Shown here: one piece after another, positions 1 to 8,827 of the stretch
How positions within the stretch are numbered: the first letter of the stretch is position 1
Layout of the letters: every line of letters starts with the position of its first letter
From: Ruminococcus sp.
GTDB taxonomy: Bacteria; Bacillota; Clostridia; Oscillospirales; Ruminococcaceae
Direction of reading: 5' to 3'
DNA length: 34,959 nt
NCBI RefSeq assembly: GCF_019417665.1
Contig: NZ_DXUU01000031.1
Span: 1 to 34,959, forward strand
Notes under the pieces: model-generated
What the model was told of the DNA's origin: nothing
The model's input: only the letters and a program-made list of their open reading frames with translations
Database searches by the model: none
Position numbers and translations under genes: made by a program

Positions 1-102
1 CTTCCAGACATTCTGCTTGCCATTCAAGGGCTGTTTTAAGTTAATGACATTGGGATGATATCCGCCCCTACATTAGGTTGCGGTTTACCACACAGCACAT
101 TC
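1..102. other. Window edge, gene-free, repeat-like
   Basis: No gene is visible between the window edge and the end of rsmA. The + strand is open for about 19 codons from the edge and then stops near base 59, so a remnant of a gene or repeat outside the window is possible. A CGCCCCTA octamer at about 63-70 resembles the end of the inverted-repeat element after uvrC (CGTCCCTA). No terminator hairpin with a T-run is seen for rsmA here. Confidence 0.3.
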
Positions 103-978
103 TCAAATTGATTCCCCGGAATCCACCTGACAAAGACGATTACTCAAGGTGATCAGCTGTTCCATGGTAAGATTCTCCATACGCACCGTTTCGGACAATT
201 CCAGTTCCCGGAGCACTCCCGTCAGAAGTGATTTCTCATAGTGCATAGTAGCTGAAAGGGCATTTACCAGAGTCTTGCGCCGCTGGGAGAATCCCTGCTT
301 TACCATGGCGAAGAAGTGGGTGGGATCATCTGTCATATGGGCATAGCGCTGTTCCACCCGGATCTGGAGCACAGCGGAATCCACATTGGGTGGCGGCAGA
401 AAGCTATCCCGCTGTACAGGAAACAGCAGTTCCGCTGCACCGTAATAATTCACCGCCACCGTAATGGCACCGGAATCCCTGGTGCCCACCTTTGCCTGTA
501 ATTTCTCCGCCACTTCTTTTTGTACCATGACGGTAATGGTATCCACAGGCGCACCGCTTTCCAAAAGATGCATGAGGATCGGTGTGGTGATATAATAGGG
601 CAGATTGGCGCAGACTGCCACACGCAGTCCGGGGAATTCCTGTGCCAGAAGCTGCGGAATATCAAAATCCAGGATATCCCCGTGGAGCACGTGGAGATTG
701 TCAAATCCCCCCACTGTTTCCTGCAAAATCGGCAGCAACCGCTGATCCAGTTCCACCGAAGTCACCCGTTCTGCGTGAAGTGCCAACTGCTGGGTCAGGG
801 TGCCAATACCGGGACCGATCTCCAATACCCCATATCCCGGCGCAGCGTTTCCCAGTTCGGCAATTCTTGGGCAGACAGATGAGTCGATCAGAAAATTCTG
901 TCCCAGTTTCTTGGAAAAGTGAAAGCCGTGCTTTGCCAAAATCGATTTTACGGTTTTCATGTCAGTCAGATTCATCAT
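103..978 (-). CDS. rsmA: 16S rRNA (adenine1518-N6/adenine1519-N6)-dimethyltransferase
   Basis: RsmA (KsgA) dimethylates the two adjacent adenosines in the 3'-terminal hairpin of 16S rRNA late in small-subunit assembly, using SAM. The 291-residue length fits the family. Visible motifs are the N-terminal KLGQNFL signature (about residue 24), the SAM-binding VLEIGPGIGTLT segment (about 51-62), the acidic SVELD that contacts the SAM ribose, and the catalytic NLPYYITTPI motif (about 124-133). QRRKTLVNAL lies in the C-terminal domain. Two tandem ATGs begin the frame; GGGAG about 10 bases upstream favours the first. It is the last gene of the leftward group after addA, 127 bases downstream, and may use its own weak promoter. 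Family assignment is secure. Confidence 0.96.
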   Translation of the reverse strand: MMNLTDMKTVKSILAKHGFHFSKKLGQNFLIDSSVCPRIAELGNAAPGYGVLEIGPGIGTLTQQLALHAERVTSVELDQRLLPILQETVGGFDNLHVLHGDILDFDIPQLLAQEFPGLRVAVCANLPYYITTPILMHLLESGAPVDTITVMVQKEVAEKLQAKVGTRDSGAITVAVNYYGAAELLFPVQRDSFLPPPNVDSAVLQIRVEQRYAHMTDDPTHFFAMVKQGFSQRRKTLVNALSATMHYEKSLLTGVLRELELSETVRMENLTMEQLITLSNRLCQVDSGESI

Positions 979-1001
979 AGGTGTGATTCTCCCTTAGATA
1001 C

Positions 1002-1010
1002 GATATACCA
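1002..1010 (-). promoter_or_regulatory. Possible extended -10 promoter for rsmA
   Basis: The minus strand reads TGGTATATC here, about 10 bases before the GGGAG ribosome site of rsmA. It matches the TGGTATA pattern of better promoters in this window, but no convincing -35 lies 17 bases upstream. Weak. Confidence 0.25.
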
Positions 1011-1105
1011 GTCAAATTGATATCATTTTTGATAGCGTTGCAATTGTCCCACCGGAACATTTGCAATGTCTTACTTGTTAAAATGGTTTCGCAGTCGACA
1101 ACAAA

Positions 1106-4100
1106 TCAAGTCACTTCAATGCTCTTCTTCAGATGAGTACTATACAGATAACACTGTCGCACAGGCAATCCCGTAATGCACCGCAATGCCCCACGATAGA
1201 GCAGAAGCTGTTCCCGATAGCTGTCCGTCAGTTCCTCTGCACGTGTCACATAATCTGTCTTATAGTCCACCAGCACAAAGGCATCGTTCTCCTGGAATGC
1301 AAGGTCAATGATACCCTTCAAGATACTGTCCGAATCCTGATAGCGGTACAGTATCTCCGCCGCTTCCGGATATACGCCGATATCCCTGCACTGCACCAGA
1401 AATTTCTGTTCCCGGAGCACCCGGCGGGAACGGCGCAGCCTTTCGTATAACTCGTCCTGGAAAAATGCCGTCACAAGCTCCGGCTCGATGACATCCGCCT
1501 GTGCCTGTGTCAGAAAGCCGTATGTCTGCAATCGCTGAATCTCTGCCGATACATCCTGCTCTGCCTGCCGGAAGTCCGCATATTGGAAAAAGGTATGCAC
1601 TGCCGTACCACGCTCTGCACCAGTCAGACGGCGTTCCTCCTGCAAAAAGCGTGGACGTTTCCAGACAGGCGCACGATTCTTCTGTGCCTCCTGAATTGCC
1701 GAAACACTCAGCAGTGATTCCCTCTCACTATCCTCGGACTTGTACTGGAAATGCACCATGCGCCGAATATCCGCCGCAATTTCTGCAGATGGCTCTGCAT
1801 ACTCCCTTTCCTCCACGGCATCGGCATCGGATTGCTCCGGGAGCTGGAATTCATACTGAATACGCACGCCCTCCGACCACGCCGGCGTCTGCCATGTCTG
1901 AATCGGCAGCTGCACTGCATCCCCTAAGGCAGCGTCATGGCGCAGTAACAGGCACATCCACACCCATTGTGCCATAGAGCCGGCAGACTGTACCAGAAGG
2001 GGCGGCAGCTTGCCGTCTGACAGGATCAACGCACCGTATTCGGAAAGGTAATCCCGGCTCTTGGTACGAATCTTTTCGGCATCCAGGGGAAGAAACAGCT
2101 GCTGCTTTGCTCGTGTCATTGCAACATAGAGCAGCCGCAGTTCTTCACTTTTTGATAAATTCTGGTTATCCTGTTCCAGTACGGAAAAGGGCATGGTCTT
2201 GGCACGGGTATAGGTCTCCGGATCCTTGATACAGAATCCCACCATGCCGCAGTCAGAGAATAGTGCGTTCTTCCGAGAATCCTCTGTGGAGAATTTTGTC
2301 TCCAGCTTTCCCAGGAATACAAAGGGATATTCCAGTCCTTTGGAACGGTGCATGGTCTTTACCGCCACTGCATTCTCTGCCCCGGCAGACAAAGACGTCT
2401 GCTGAAAGTCATTGCCGCTTTCCACAAGCCAGTCAATATACCGCAAAAAGCCGGACAGACCGCTGTGAGCAGTCTCCGCATTTTCCTCATACTGTTTTGC
2501 ATACTGAATCAGCAGGTTGAGATTAGCACGCTTCTTCTCGCCATCCTTTGTCAGCTGCATGACCGAAAGAAAATCCGTGGTATCATAGATACGACGTATC
2601 AATGCCTCCAATGTCATAAGCGCCACATCCTGCCTTAGCTTTTGCAGGGTATCGCAGAGATAACGGCACTTCTGCACAAGCACCTCGTCCAGGAATTCTT
2701 CGGTATCCTCTGCCTGAGACAGAATCCCTGCCGCCTGATAAAGGGCAGCATACAGGCTAGAACGTTTGGATAGCATCCGCACCTGAGTCAGTTCCTGTGC
2801 GGTGAACCAGAACATAGGCGACAGCATGATCGCCGCAAGAGAGGTATCCAGCAGCGGATTATCCAGAACACGGAGCATATCCAGCAGGATACTGATTTCC
2901 CGTGCCTGAAGATATCCCTTTTCTTCCGGACTTTGCACCGGAATCCCTGCTTCTTCCAGGGCATGTGCAACAGTCATACACTGGGTATTATTCCGCAGGA
3001 GCACACAGAAATCCCGGTAGGTACAAGGTCTGGTACTGCCATCCTTTTCTGCCACGGAACTTCCCTGCTGTATCATATTCCGGATCTGCCGAATGATATA
3101 TTCTGTTTGCAGATCTACGTCTGAATCTTCCTGCTCCGGCGTTTTTTGCAACACAGCCACATGCACAGTCTGTTCCTCCGGCGGCAGCAGTTCCCCGATG
3201 GCAGAACCCGGACGGAGTGCTTCGCTCTCATCATAGATTACATCGCCGCATGCCGGAGACATGAGGTTGCCGCACAGGAAATTGATGAACTGTAAGATCG
3301 GCGGTGCACTGCGGAAATTCCGGTTCAGTGCAATATGCCGGCAGACACCGTTACCGGCAGCAGCATCCTCCATGGCGTGCACAAAGTTCCGGGGATTCGC
3401 CAGACGGAAACGATAGATGGACTGCTTGACATCCCCGACCAGAAAGACATTGTCCCCATACCGGAGTGCACCAGTCTCCGGGTCAATGCAGTTCCGGGAC
3501 AGCAGCTTGAAGATATCATCTTGCTTATTGTTGGAATCCTGATACTCGTCGATCATGATGAGGGCATAGTATTCCTGCAATTCCTTCGCCAAGGGTGAGG
3601 GATGGATTCTGCCGTCCGTGGTCTGTGCAGAGAGCAGTTCCAGCGCAAGGCGTTCCCCATCCTCAAAGCTCAGGGCATTCTGCCGTACCTTTGCCTGCCA
3701 GATGGTATCCTCCAGTTCCTGCTCCATCTCGAAAAGCAATGACACCAGCTGCAAATGCTGTTCCAGATCGGCTGCTTCATAGGGAAATACGTTCTCCAGA
3801 AGTGTTATGATTTCCCCTTCCAGATCATGATACTGTCCCCGGAGCTGCTTCACCCGTTCGTAATCCTCTTCTGAACAGATAGATTTTTTCTTACGTGGAA
3901 AAGGCTTTCTGCCACGGTTGGCTTTTTTCTCCAACAGCAGTGACAGCATCTGGTCATAGTCTGTGCCGCCTGTCTCAATGCTACGAAGTACCCGTTCCAG
4001 ACAGCGCAGATCCTCCTCCACCCAGGGCAGGACAGTGTTGTCCTCCAGGGAATCGTACAACTCCGCCGCCAGAGAAGCAGCCTCCTGTGCCTGACTGACT

Positions 4101-4765
4101 GCCGTCTGGACAAGCTGCTGCAATTGCCGTGTCAATGCCTGATGATAGGGCGAATCCGCCAGAGGCTGACCCAGTCCATCCAGTACCTCCCTGCACCAGC
4201 TGTCCCGGAAAGGTACTGAACCAAGGAACTGGTATAGTTCCATCAGTATCTGTTCCAGGGGTGTATCATTCTTCTCGCAGAAGCTGTTCCAGAGGAGTTC
4301 CATTTCCTTTGGACGTTCCTCGTGCCAGCGGTTCAGTACCTGATCTGCCGCCTTTCCGGCGATCATCTGGCTCTCTGTCTCGTTCAGGATACGAAAGCCG
4401 GAAGTAATTCCATGATCGGTGAGGTTATCCCGGATCAGGTCGAAGCAGAAGGAACTGATGGTGCAGATATGGGCACTTTGCAGCAAAATCTGCTGCTGAT
4501 AGAGCCATTGGTTTTCCGGCTGGCTTTGCAGTTCTATCTCCAGCGCCTGACTGAGACGGGAGCGCATTTCTGCGGCAGCGTCATTGGTGAACGTCACCAC
4601 GATCATGCGATCCGCAGGCACACGGCGCTGGGGATCTTCTTCCATGAGAATCCGCAGCAGCCGTTCTACCAGCACAGAAGTCTTGCCGCTTCCGGCAGCC
4701 GCAGATACAATGAGACCGCAGTCTCTTGTTTCAATTGCACAGCTTTGCTGTTCCGTCCATGCCAT
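1106..4765 (-). CDS. addA: ATP-dependent helicase/nuclease subunit A (AddA)
   Basis: AddA is the UvrD-type 3'-5' helicase and nuclease subunit of AddAB, the Firmicutes counterpart of RecBCD that resects double-strand breaks for RecA loading. The 1219-residue protein shows Walker A SAAAGSGKT (about 21-29), motif Ia VTFTNDAAAEM, Walker B IDEYQD, QSIYRFRLANP (motif III-IV), TMHRSKGLEYPFVF (motif V), LLYVAMTRAK (motif VI), and a C-terminal RecB-like nuclease with GIIDLAF and DYKTD. The reading frame is open 33 codons further upstream, but that stretch overlaps addB. The ATG at 4765 overlaps the addB TGA by one base (TGATG) and starts just before the helicase domain, so it is the chosen start. Translational coupling to addB is likely. 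Confidence 0.97.
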   Translation of the reverse strand: MAWTEQQSCAIETRDCGLIVSAAAGSGKTSVLVERLLRILMEEDPQRRVPADRMIVVTFTNDAAAEMRSRLSQALEIELQSQPENQWLYQQQILLQSAHICTISSFCFDLIRDNLTDHGITSGFRILNETESQMIAGKAADQVLNRWHEERPKEMELLWNSFCEKNDTPLEQILMELYQFLGSVPFRDSWCREVLDGLGQPLADSPYHQALTRQLQQLVQTAVSQAQEAASLAAELYDSLEDNTVLPWVEEDLRCLERVLRSIETGGTDYDQMLSLLLEKKANRGRKPFPRKKKSICSEEDYERVKQLRGQYHDLEGEIITLLENVFPYEAADLEQHLQLVSLLFEMEQELEDTIWQAKVRQNALSFEDGERLALELLSAQTTDGRIHPSPLAKELQEYYALIMIDEYQDSNNKQDDIFKLLSRNCIDPETGALRYGDNVFLVGDVKQSIYRFRLANPRNFVHAMEDAAAGNGVCRHIALNRNFRSAPPILQFINFLCGNLMSPACGDVIYDESEALRPGSAIGELLPPEEQTVHVAVLQKTPEQEDSDVDLQTEYIIRQIRNMIQQGSSVAEKDGSTRPCTYRDFCVLLRNNTQCMTVAHALEEAGIPVQSPEEKGYLQAREISILLDMLRVLDNPLLDTSLAAIMLSPMFWFTAQELTQVRMLSKRSSLYAALYQAAGILSQAEDTEEFLDEVLVQKCRYLCDTLQKLRQDVALMTLEALIRRIYDTTDFLSVMQLTKDGEKKRANLNLLIQYAKQYEENAETAHSGLSGFLRYIDWLVESGNDFQQTSLSAGAENAVAVKTMHRSKGLEYPFVFLGKLETKFSTEDSRKNALFSDCGMVGFCIKDPETYTRAKTMPFSVLEQDNQNLSKSEELRLLYVAMTRAKQQLFLPLDAEKIRTKSRDYLSEYGALILSDGKLPPLLVQSAGSMAQWVWMCLLLRHDAALGDAVQLPIQTWQTPAWSEGVRIQYEFQLPEQSDADAVEEREYAEPSAEIAADIRRMVHFQYKSEDSERESLLSVSAIQEAQKNRAPVWKRPRFLQEERRLTGAERGTAVHTFFQYADFRQAEQDVSAEIQRLQTYGFLTQAQADVIEPELVTAFFQDELYERLRRSRRVLREQKFLVQCRDIGVYPEAAEILYRYQDSDSILKGIIDLAFQENDAFVLVDYKTDYVTRAEELTDSYREQLLLYRGALRCITGLPVRQCYLYSTHLKKSIEVT

Positions 4766-7700
4766 CAGTGCTTCTCCTCCTCTTCCTGTTCCATGGAATC
4801 CAGCAGTTCCATCATCTGTTTTTCCCGGGATACCTGTGTGCCCCCGGCGATCTGTCCGTGACACTCATTGCTGTTGCCGCAGATATTGGCATAGCTGCAA
4901 TAGCTGCAGGGATTATGCTGCTGCAATTGCAGCGGAAATGCATCGATTTCTCCGTGATAGATGCCCTCTGCCGCATCTGTCAGCCGGCGCAGTACATACT
5001 GCCGCAGATGCCGCATTTGTTCCGCCGTCAGGAATGTCCCGGAACGGCTGTCCAGCTGCTGGTCACCATCCAGCTTTCCCGGAATATAGATGCCTCTTCC
5101 CTCTTGTTCCATGAGGGTGATGAGATGGGGATCCCGCAGCAGAATGCCTTTCATACGGTAGGTATCGTTGCACTGCTTCTGGGGGGTTACGCCGCTACCC
5201 CGTTTCAGGTCACTCTTCACCATTCCCGACGGCATATACAGTACACCAGCAGGCGATGCATCTGCCAGAGGTGTTCCCGGTGCCGTAATGGAAAACAGGT
5301 AGATCAGCATCTGTAAATCCAGACCGTACAGCAGATTTCCCAGAGAGAAATCCTTTACGCCGCTTTTATAGTCCACCACACGCACCCAGAGCTTGTCGCC
5401 GTCCTGGCATACATCCACCCGGTCGATCTTTCCCACCAGGCGAATCTGCTGTCCGTCTCCGGTGAGAAGATGTAGGGGCGGAAAATCCTGATTCTCCGGC
5501 GTGATCTGCAACTCCATACAATAGGGCGAAAAGGCAGACTGCCGGAATTCCTCCTGCATATGGAGCAGCAGGGGCAGCATTCCCTCCACCGTATGGCGAT
5601 ATGCCGCCAGTTCTCTGCCATTTTTGGAAAAGTCACCGCCCATTTCCGCCTGCCAGAACTCCGCCGCATAGCCGGAGATTACCTGCCGCAGCTGCGCCGG
5701 TGTCATCCGCAAAAAGGCATCCTTGTCATACTCTCTCAAAAGCCGTTCCAGACAGCTGTGAATGAGACTGCCGCTACCAGCTCCTGCAAGACGAATCTTC
5801 TGGCGGCTGTACAGCCGGAGAATGTCATTGCAGAAGTAGGAAAAGGGGCAGTACTGATACCGTTCCAGTCCCGATGCGGACAGCTGCAGAGTATTCCCGA
5901 TATAATCCTGCATCAACTTCTTGTCGTCAATGTGGAACAGGGGTGCATCCGGATCCTCCGTCTGCTTTGCCGTCAGTTCCGACAGTTTGCGCAGTCTCCC
6001 GGCATAAAGGGGTTCCTCCAGCAGTACCTGAGCAATGCTGGCAGTCTCCGGGGTGTTCTCCGTATAGTTCTGCACGTACTCATAATAAGCAGCGTGCAAA
6101 GTACCTGCATAATAGGCACTTCCCTGTGCCCCACAGGTCTGTTTCAGATCTGCACCCTCCGGGAACATCCGCTGTATCTGGGCAATCACGCTGGAGGGAT
6201 AGCATTTCTGGTGGGTAATATTCACGCAAGGATAGGTCAGATACAGGGCGTGAGATGCCGAGGAAAGCAGCTTATAGGCGGCAAGACGTGCATCTGCCAG
6301 CTGTACCTCCTTGGACTTCACTACAGGCAGCTTCATCTGTTCCAGGGTCAGGCAATCCCGTTCCGAGAATATGGCACTACCGCCGGGCAATGCCGGAAAT
6401 GTACCCTCACAAACGCCCAGCAGAAACACGATCTTCGGCGCATTCAGCCGGGCAGTACTTCCCTGGGAGATCAGCACCGCATCCAGTGTTCTGGGCGGCA
6501 CAGCACGCTTCACACTCCGAGTCAGTGATGCCAGCACAGCGCAGAATTCCGGGAACGCCATTTCCAAGGACTCGTACAGCAATGCCATATGATCCAGAAT
6601 ATCCATGAGACTGTTCCAGACATGCGCCCATTCTTCACGGGTCTGCATCCGTTTCTGTTCATCCTGAATGGCAAGGAGCTGTTCATTAAGACGCTCTTCC
6701 ACTTTCTGTTCGCCCATGAAATCGTAGAGCAGCCGGCAATATTCTCCACCCGTATGGGGCTTCCGGCTGGCTTTCCGCAGGTTCTCTATGGGAAGCAGCA
6801 GTTTTTTCCGCACTTTCTCCGCAGTCTCACATCTGCCGCCTGTAAAGGGTTCGTTCCAGGTATTGCCGTCGATCTGCCAGGTGTAGCAATAGTTTTCCAA
6901 TTCCGCCATTTCTCCGGCAGTACAGTTCGTCAGCCCGGTTTTGCCCAGACGCAGCAGCAGTTCTGTATCTGGACGCTTGGCACGGAGCAGTTCCAGGACT
7001 GTGTGCAGATATACCATCAGCGGCGTGTAGAGCACCGATTGCTTTTCGTCCACATGATAGGGCAATTCATACCGATCCATTGCTGTCTCCAGAATACTCT
7101 CATAGTCGGACATCTGGTTGGTCAACACGGCAATATCCCGACAGCGAAGCGCCGGATTCTCTGCAAGAAGCCGGCGGATGGTAGCGCATACATATTCCGC
7201 TTCCTCATTGGGTGTTGCCGCCTCCAGAATATGGAGATGCTGGGGCTCACTGGAAAAGGGTTGAGAACTGCGGAATACATGCTGGCTGAGCCACCGGAGA
7301 TCTCCGGACTGGAAGCGATAGGGCGTTTCACAGGTCTCCAGAGACACCGGAATATGCAGTTCCGATGCAATCCGCTTGATGCGGTACAGCGTGTCCTGAA
7401 CAGTCTCAAACAGAGAGAAGGGCACAGCGTCAGTGCTGTCCGTACGCAGTGCCACGTAGACATCCTTGCAGGAAGAAAGCAGCACGGTGAGCATCTCATA
7501 CTCATCCTCTGTGAAGCTTTCGAATTCGTCCAGACACAGTACATCCCCCAGAAAGGCATCCTGTCCATTGGCAATGGCTGCCGCTTCGGTCAGTTCCGTC
7601 TCCGTATCCTTTAGGTGGTGCTCCATTAACAATTGATCATATTTCTGATAGATTCGGAACAGATCCAGCGTCTTGTCCAACAGGCGGCCATCCAGAGCTG

Positions 7701-8136
7701 CACAGGAATCGTACAGCAGCTCCGGCGTAATCCCACTGCGTCGGAACAATGCAAAGAGAGTGGATAATTCCTCCACGAAAGATGACTGCCTGCATTGTTT
7801 TTCCAGAATCCGAAGCATATGCTCCCGTTCTGTGGTATAGAGCACTGCCTCATAGAGCAGCGCCATTTTTGTCAGCTCGTCCGCATTGGTCTTGCCGTCA
7901 GGCACACAGCCATACCGCTGAAAAACAGCACGTGCCAGAGATTTGAAGCTGTGGGTTTCCAGCTGATTGAATGCAACAGGTCCCAGGATGCGATACAGCT
8001 TCTGGTCAAATTCATAGGAAAACTGCTCCGGTACAAGGGTCAGCACATGCTCCCCCTTTTCCACCTGTTCCTGTAACCGCTGGATCAATCGGGTGGATTT
8101 TCCGCAGCCAGCGCCGCCGATGATAATATGTATGAT
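4765..8136 (-). CDS. addB: ATP-dependent helicase/nuclease subunit B (AddB), non-AUG start
   Basis: AddB is the partner of AddA; it carries an inactive helicase fold that recognises Chi, a second RecB-like nuclease and an iron-sulfur cluster. Visible are Walker A GGAGCGKST near the N terminus, the nuclease motif VGKIDRVDV followed by VVDYKSG, an early cluster cysteine in YQYCPFSYF, and the late cysteines in PCSYCSYANIC (C-x2-C-x5-C). The only ATG/GTG/TTG codon near the start in this frame is TTG at 8088, which would cut off Walker A. In-frame homology runs upstream to ATC at 8136, followed by ATA; a TGA stop lies just above. A GAGGTG ribosome site sits 7 bases before the ATC. I therefore extend to 8136 (1123 residues), with ATA at 8133 as the alternative. 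A base error or a real ATG-to-ATC change would explain it equally well. Confidence 0.9.
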   Translation of the reverse strand: MIHIIIGGAGCGKSTRLIQRLQEQVEKGEHVLTLVPEQFSYEFDQKLYRILGPVAFNQLETHSFKSLARAVFQRYGCVPDGKTNADELTKMALLYEAVLYTTEREHMLRILEKQCRQSSFVEELSTLFALFRRSGITPELLYDSCAALDGRLLDKTLDLFRIYQKYDQLLMEHHLKDTETELTEAAAIANGQDAFLGDVLCLDEFESFTEDEYEMLTVLLSSCKDVYVALRTDSTDAVPFSLFETVQDTLYRIKRIASELHIPVSLETCETPYRFQSGDLRWLSQHVFRSSQPFSSEPQHLHILEAATPNEEAEYVCATIRRLLAENPALRCRDIAVLTNQMSDYESILETAMDRYELPYHVDEKQSVLYTPLMVYLHTVLELLRAKRPDTELLLRLGKTGLTNCTAGEMAELENYCYTWQIDGNTWNEPFTGGRCETAEKVRKKLLLPIENLRKASRKPHTGGEYCRLLYDFMGEQKVEERLNEQLLAIQDEQKRMQTREEWAHVWNSLMDILDHMALLYESLEMAFPEFCAVLASLTRSVKRAVPPRTLDAVLISQGSTARLNAPKIVFLLGVCEGTFPALPGGSAIFSERDCLTLEQMKLPVVKSKEVQLADARLAAYKLLSSASHALYLTYPCVNITHQKCYPSSVIAQIQRMFPEGADLKQTCGAQGSAYYAGTLHAAYYEYVQNYTENTPETASIAQVLLEEPLYAGRLRKLSELTAKQTEDPDAPLFHIDDKKLMQDYIGNTLQLSASGLERYQYCPFSYFCNDILRLYSRQKIRLAGAGSGSLIHSCLERLLREYDKDAFLRMTPAQLRQVISGYAAEFWQAEMGGDFSKNGRELAAYRHTVEGMLPLLLHMQEEFRQSAFSPYCMELQITPENQDFPPLHLLTGDGQQIRLVGKIDRVDVCQDGDKLWVRVVDYKSGVKDFSLGNLLYGLDLQMLIYLFSITAPGTPLADASPAGVLYMPSGMVKSDLKRGSGVTPQKQCNDTYRMKGILLRDPHLITLMEQEGRGIYIPGKLDGDQQLDSRSGTFLTAEQMRHLRQYVLRRLTDAAEGIYHGEIDAFPLQLQQHNPCSYCSYANICGNSNECHGQIAGGTQVSREKQMMELLDSMEQEEEEKH

Positions 8137-8158
8137 AGGTCATCACCTCATAATCGCC

Positions 8159-8200
8159 AAAAAGAAAACCGCAGCATAGCAAAATCGACTATGACTGCGG
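8159..8200 (-). terminator. Intrinsic terminator after the Lrp regulator
   Basis: On the minus strand an 11-bp stem (CCGCAG plus CATAG pairing with CTATG plus CTGCGG, one bulged T) with a 9-base loop is followed by TTTTCTTTTT. It begins about 18 bases after the regulator's stop codon and ends only a few bases before the addB ribosome site, so addBA transcription must read through it or start within it. Confidence 0.85.
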
Positions 8201-8217
8201 CGGCACGACAAGTTGAA

Positions 8218-8661
8218 TTATACGTTTGGTTCCACAATGATCTCACGGTGGGGAACCGGGGTGGAAAAGACGATCTGCGTTGAAGTGTTGCCAAAACGTT
8301 GGATCTTTCCGATAAATGTATCCAGCTCCTGTGTGGATGGGAACGCAACCTTAATGAGCATGGAGTACACGCCGGTGATACAGTTGCACTCCAGTACATT
8401 GGGACAGCTGCTGATAAACGGATAGAATTCTGACTTCTGATCCGCAGACAATTCCAGATTGATAAATGCGGTAATATGATATCCCAGCTTCTGACGGTCA
8501 ATGATCGTGTTATATCCCAGAATGATTCCCTGCTTCTCCAGCTTATCGATCCGGGAAGAAACCGCCGGTGCAGACAGAAAAACCTTTGATGCTAACAGCT
8601 TCAGTGGTGCTCTAGCATTTTCCTGCAGCAATGTAATCAGCATGGCATCGATCTTATCCAT
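8218..8661 (-). CDS. Lrp/AsnC-family transcriptional regulator
   Basis: This 147-residue protein has the Lrp/AsnC layout: an N-terminal winged helix-turn-helix (residues about 1-60, DKIDAMLITLLQENAR start and VSSRIDKLEKQGIILGY recognition region) and a C-terminal RAM ligand-binding domain (about 65-145) containing the GVYSMLIKVAF strand. Such proteins form octamers or larger discs and sense amino acids. Nothing in the neighbourhood identifies the effector: downstream is addBA beyond a terminator, upstream the coaD group. The start is ATG at 8661, with AAGGA rather far upstream (about 12 bases). A perfect short palindrome in its leader suggests autoregulation. Family secure, target genes unknown. 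Confidence 0.93.
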   Translation of the reverse strand: MDKIDAMLITLLQENARAPLKLLASKVFLSAPAVSSRIDKLEKQGIILGYNTIIDRQKLGYHITAFINLELSADQKSEFYPFISSCPNVLECNCITGVYSMLIKVAFPSTQELDTFIGKIQRFGNTSTQIVFSTPVPHREIIVEPNV

Positions 8662-8724
8662 GTTTCTTTCGCATCCTTTCTTCGGTACAGTCCCATCATC
8701 TCTTCACAGATTGAAATGTTCATA

Positions 8725-8737
8725 ATTATCCAATAAT
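8725..8737. promoter_or_regulatory. Candidate autoregulatory operator of the Lrp-like gene
   Basis: ATTATCCAATAAT is a perfect 5+5 inverted repeat with a 3-base centre, in AT-rich DNA between the extended -10 and the start codon of the Lrp-like gene. Lrp/AsnC proteins bind AT-rich palindromes of this general type and usually repress themselves. Inference from position and shape only. Confidence 0.35.
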
Positions 8738-8761
8738 CAAAGACTGCTTTTCATTTTTCAT

Positions 8762-8770
8762 AGTATAACA
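8762..8770 (-). promoter_or_regulatory. Candidate extended -10 promoter of the Lrp-like gene
   Basis: The minus strand reads TGTTATACT (TGN plus a -10 of TATACT) about 100 bases before the start codon. No good -35 is seen at 17 bases. A separate perfect palindrome ATTGTACAAT lies at 8788-8797, just upstream, and could be a second regulator site. Confidence 0.4.
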
Positions 8771-8827
8771 AAAAAATATGTCCGTCTATTGTACAATCTA
8801 TAAATTTTCAGAAGAAACTTAATTTTA

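Noticed and set aside
1501..1977. 158-codon + strand frame opposite addA
   Set aside because: Antisense to a well-supported helicase gene; Pro/Ser/His-rich shadow translation with no ribosome site.
5560..6528. 322-codon + strand frame opposite addB
   Set aside because: Shadow of the conserved AddB frame, no ribosome site and no domain.
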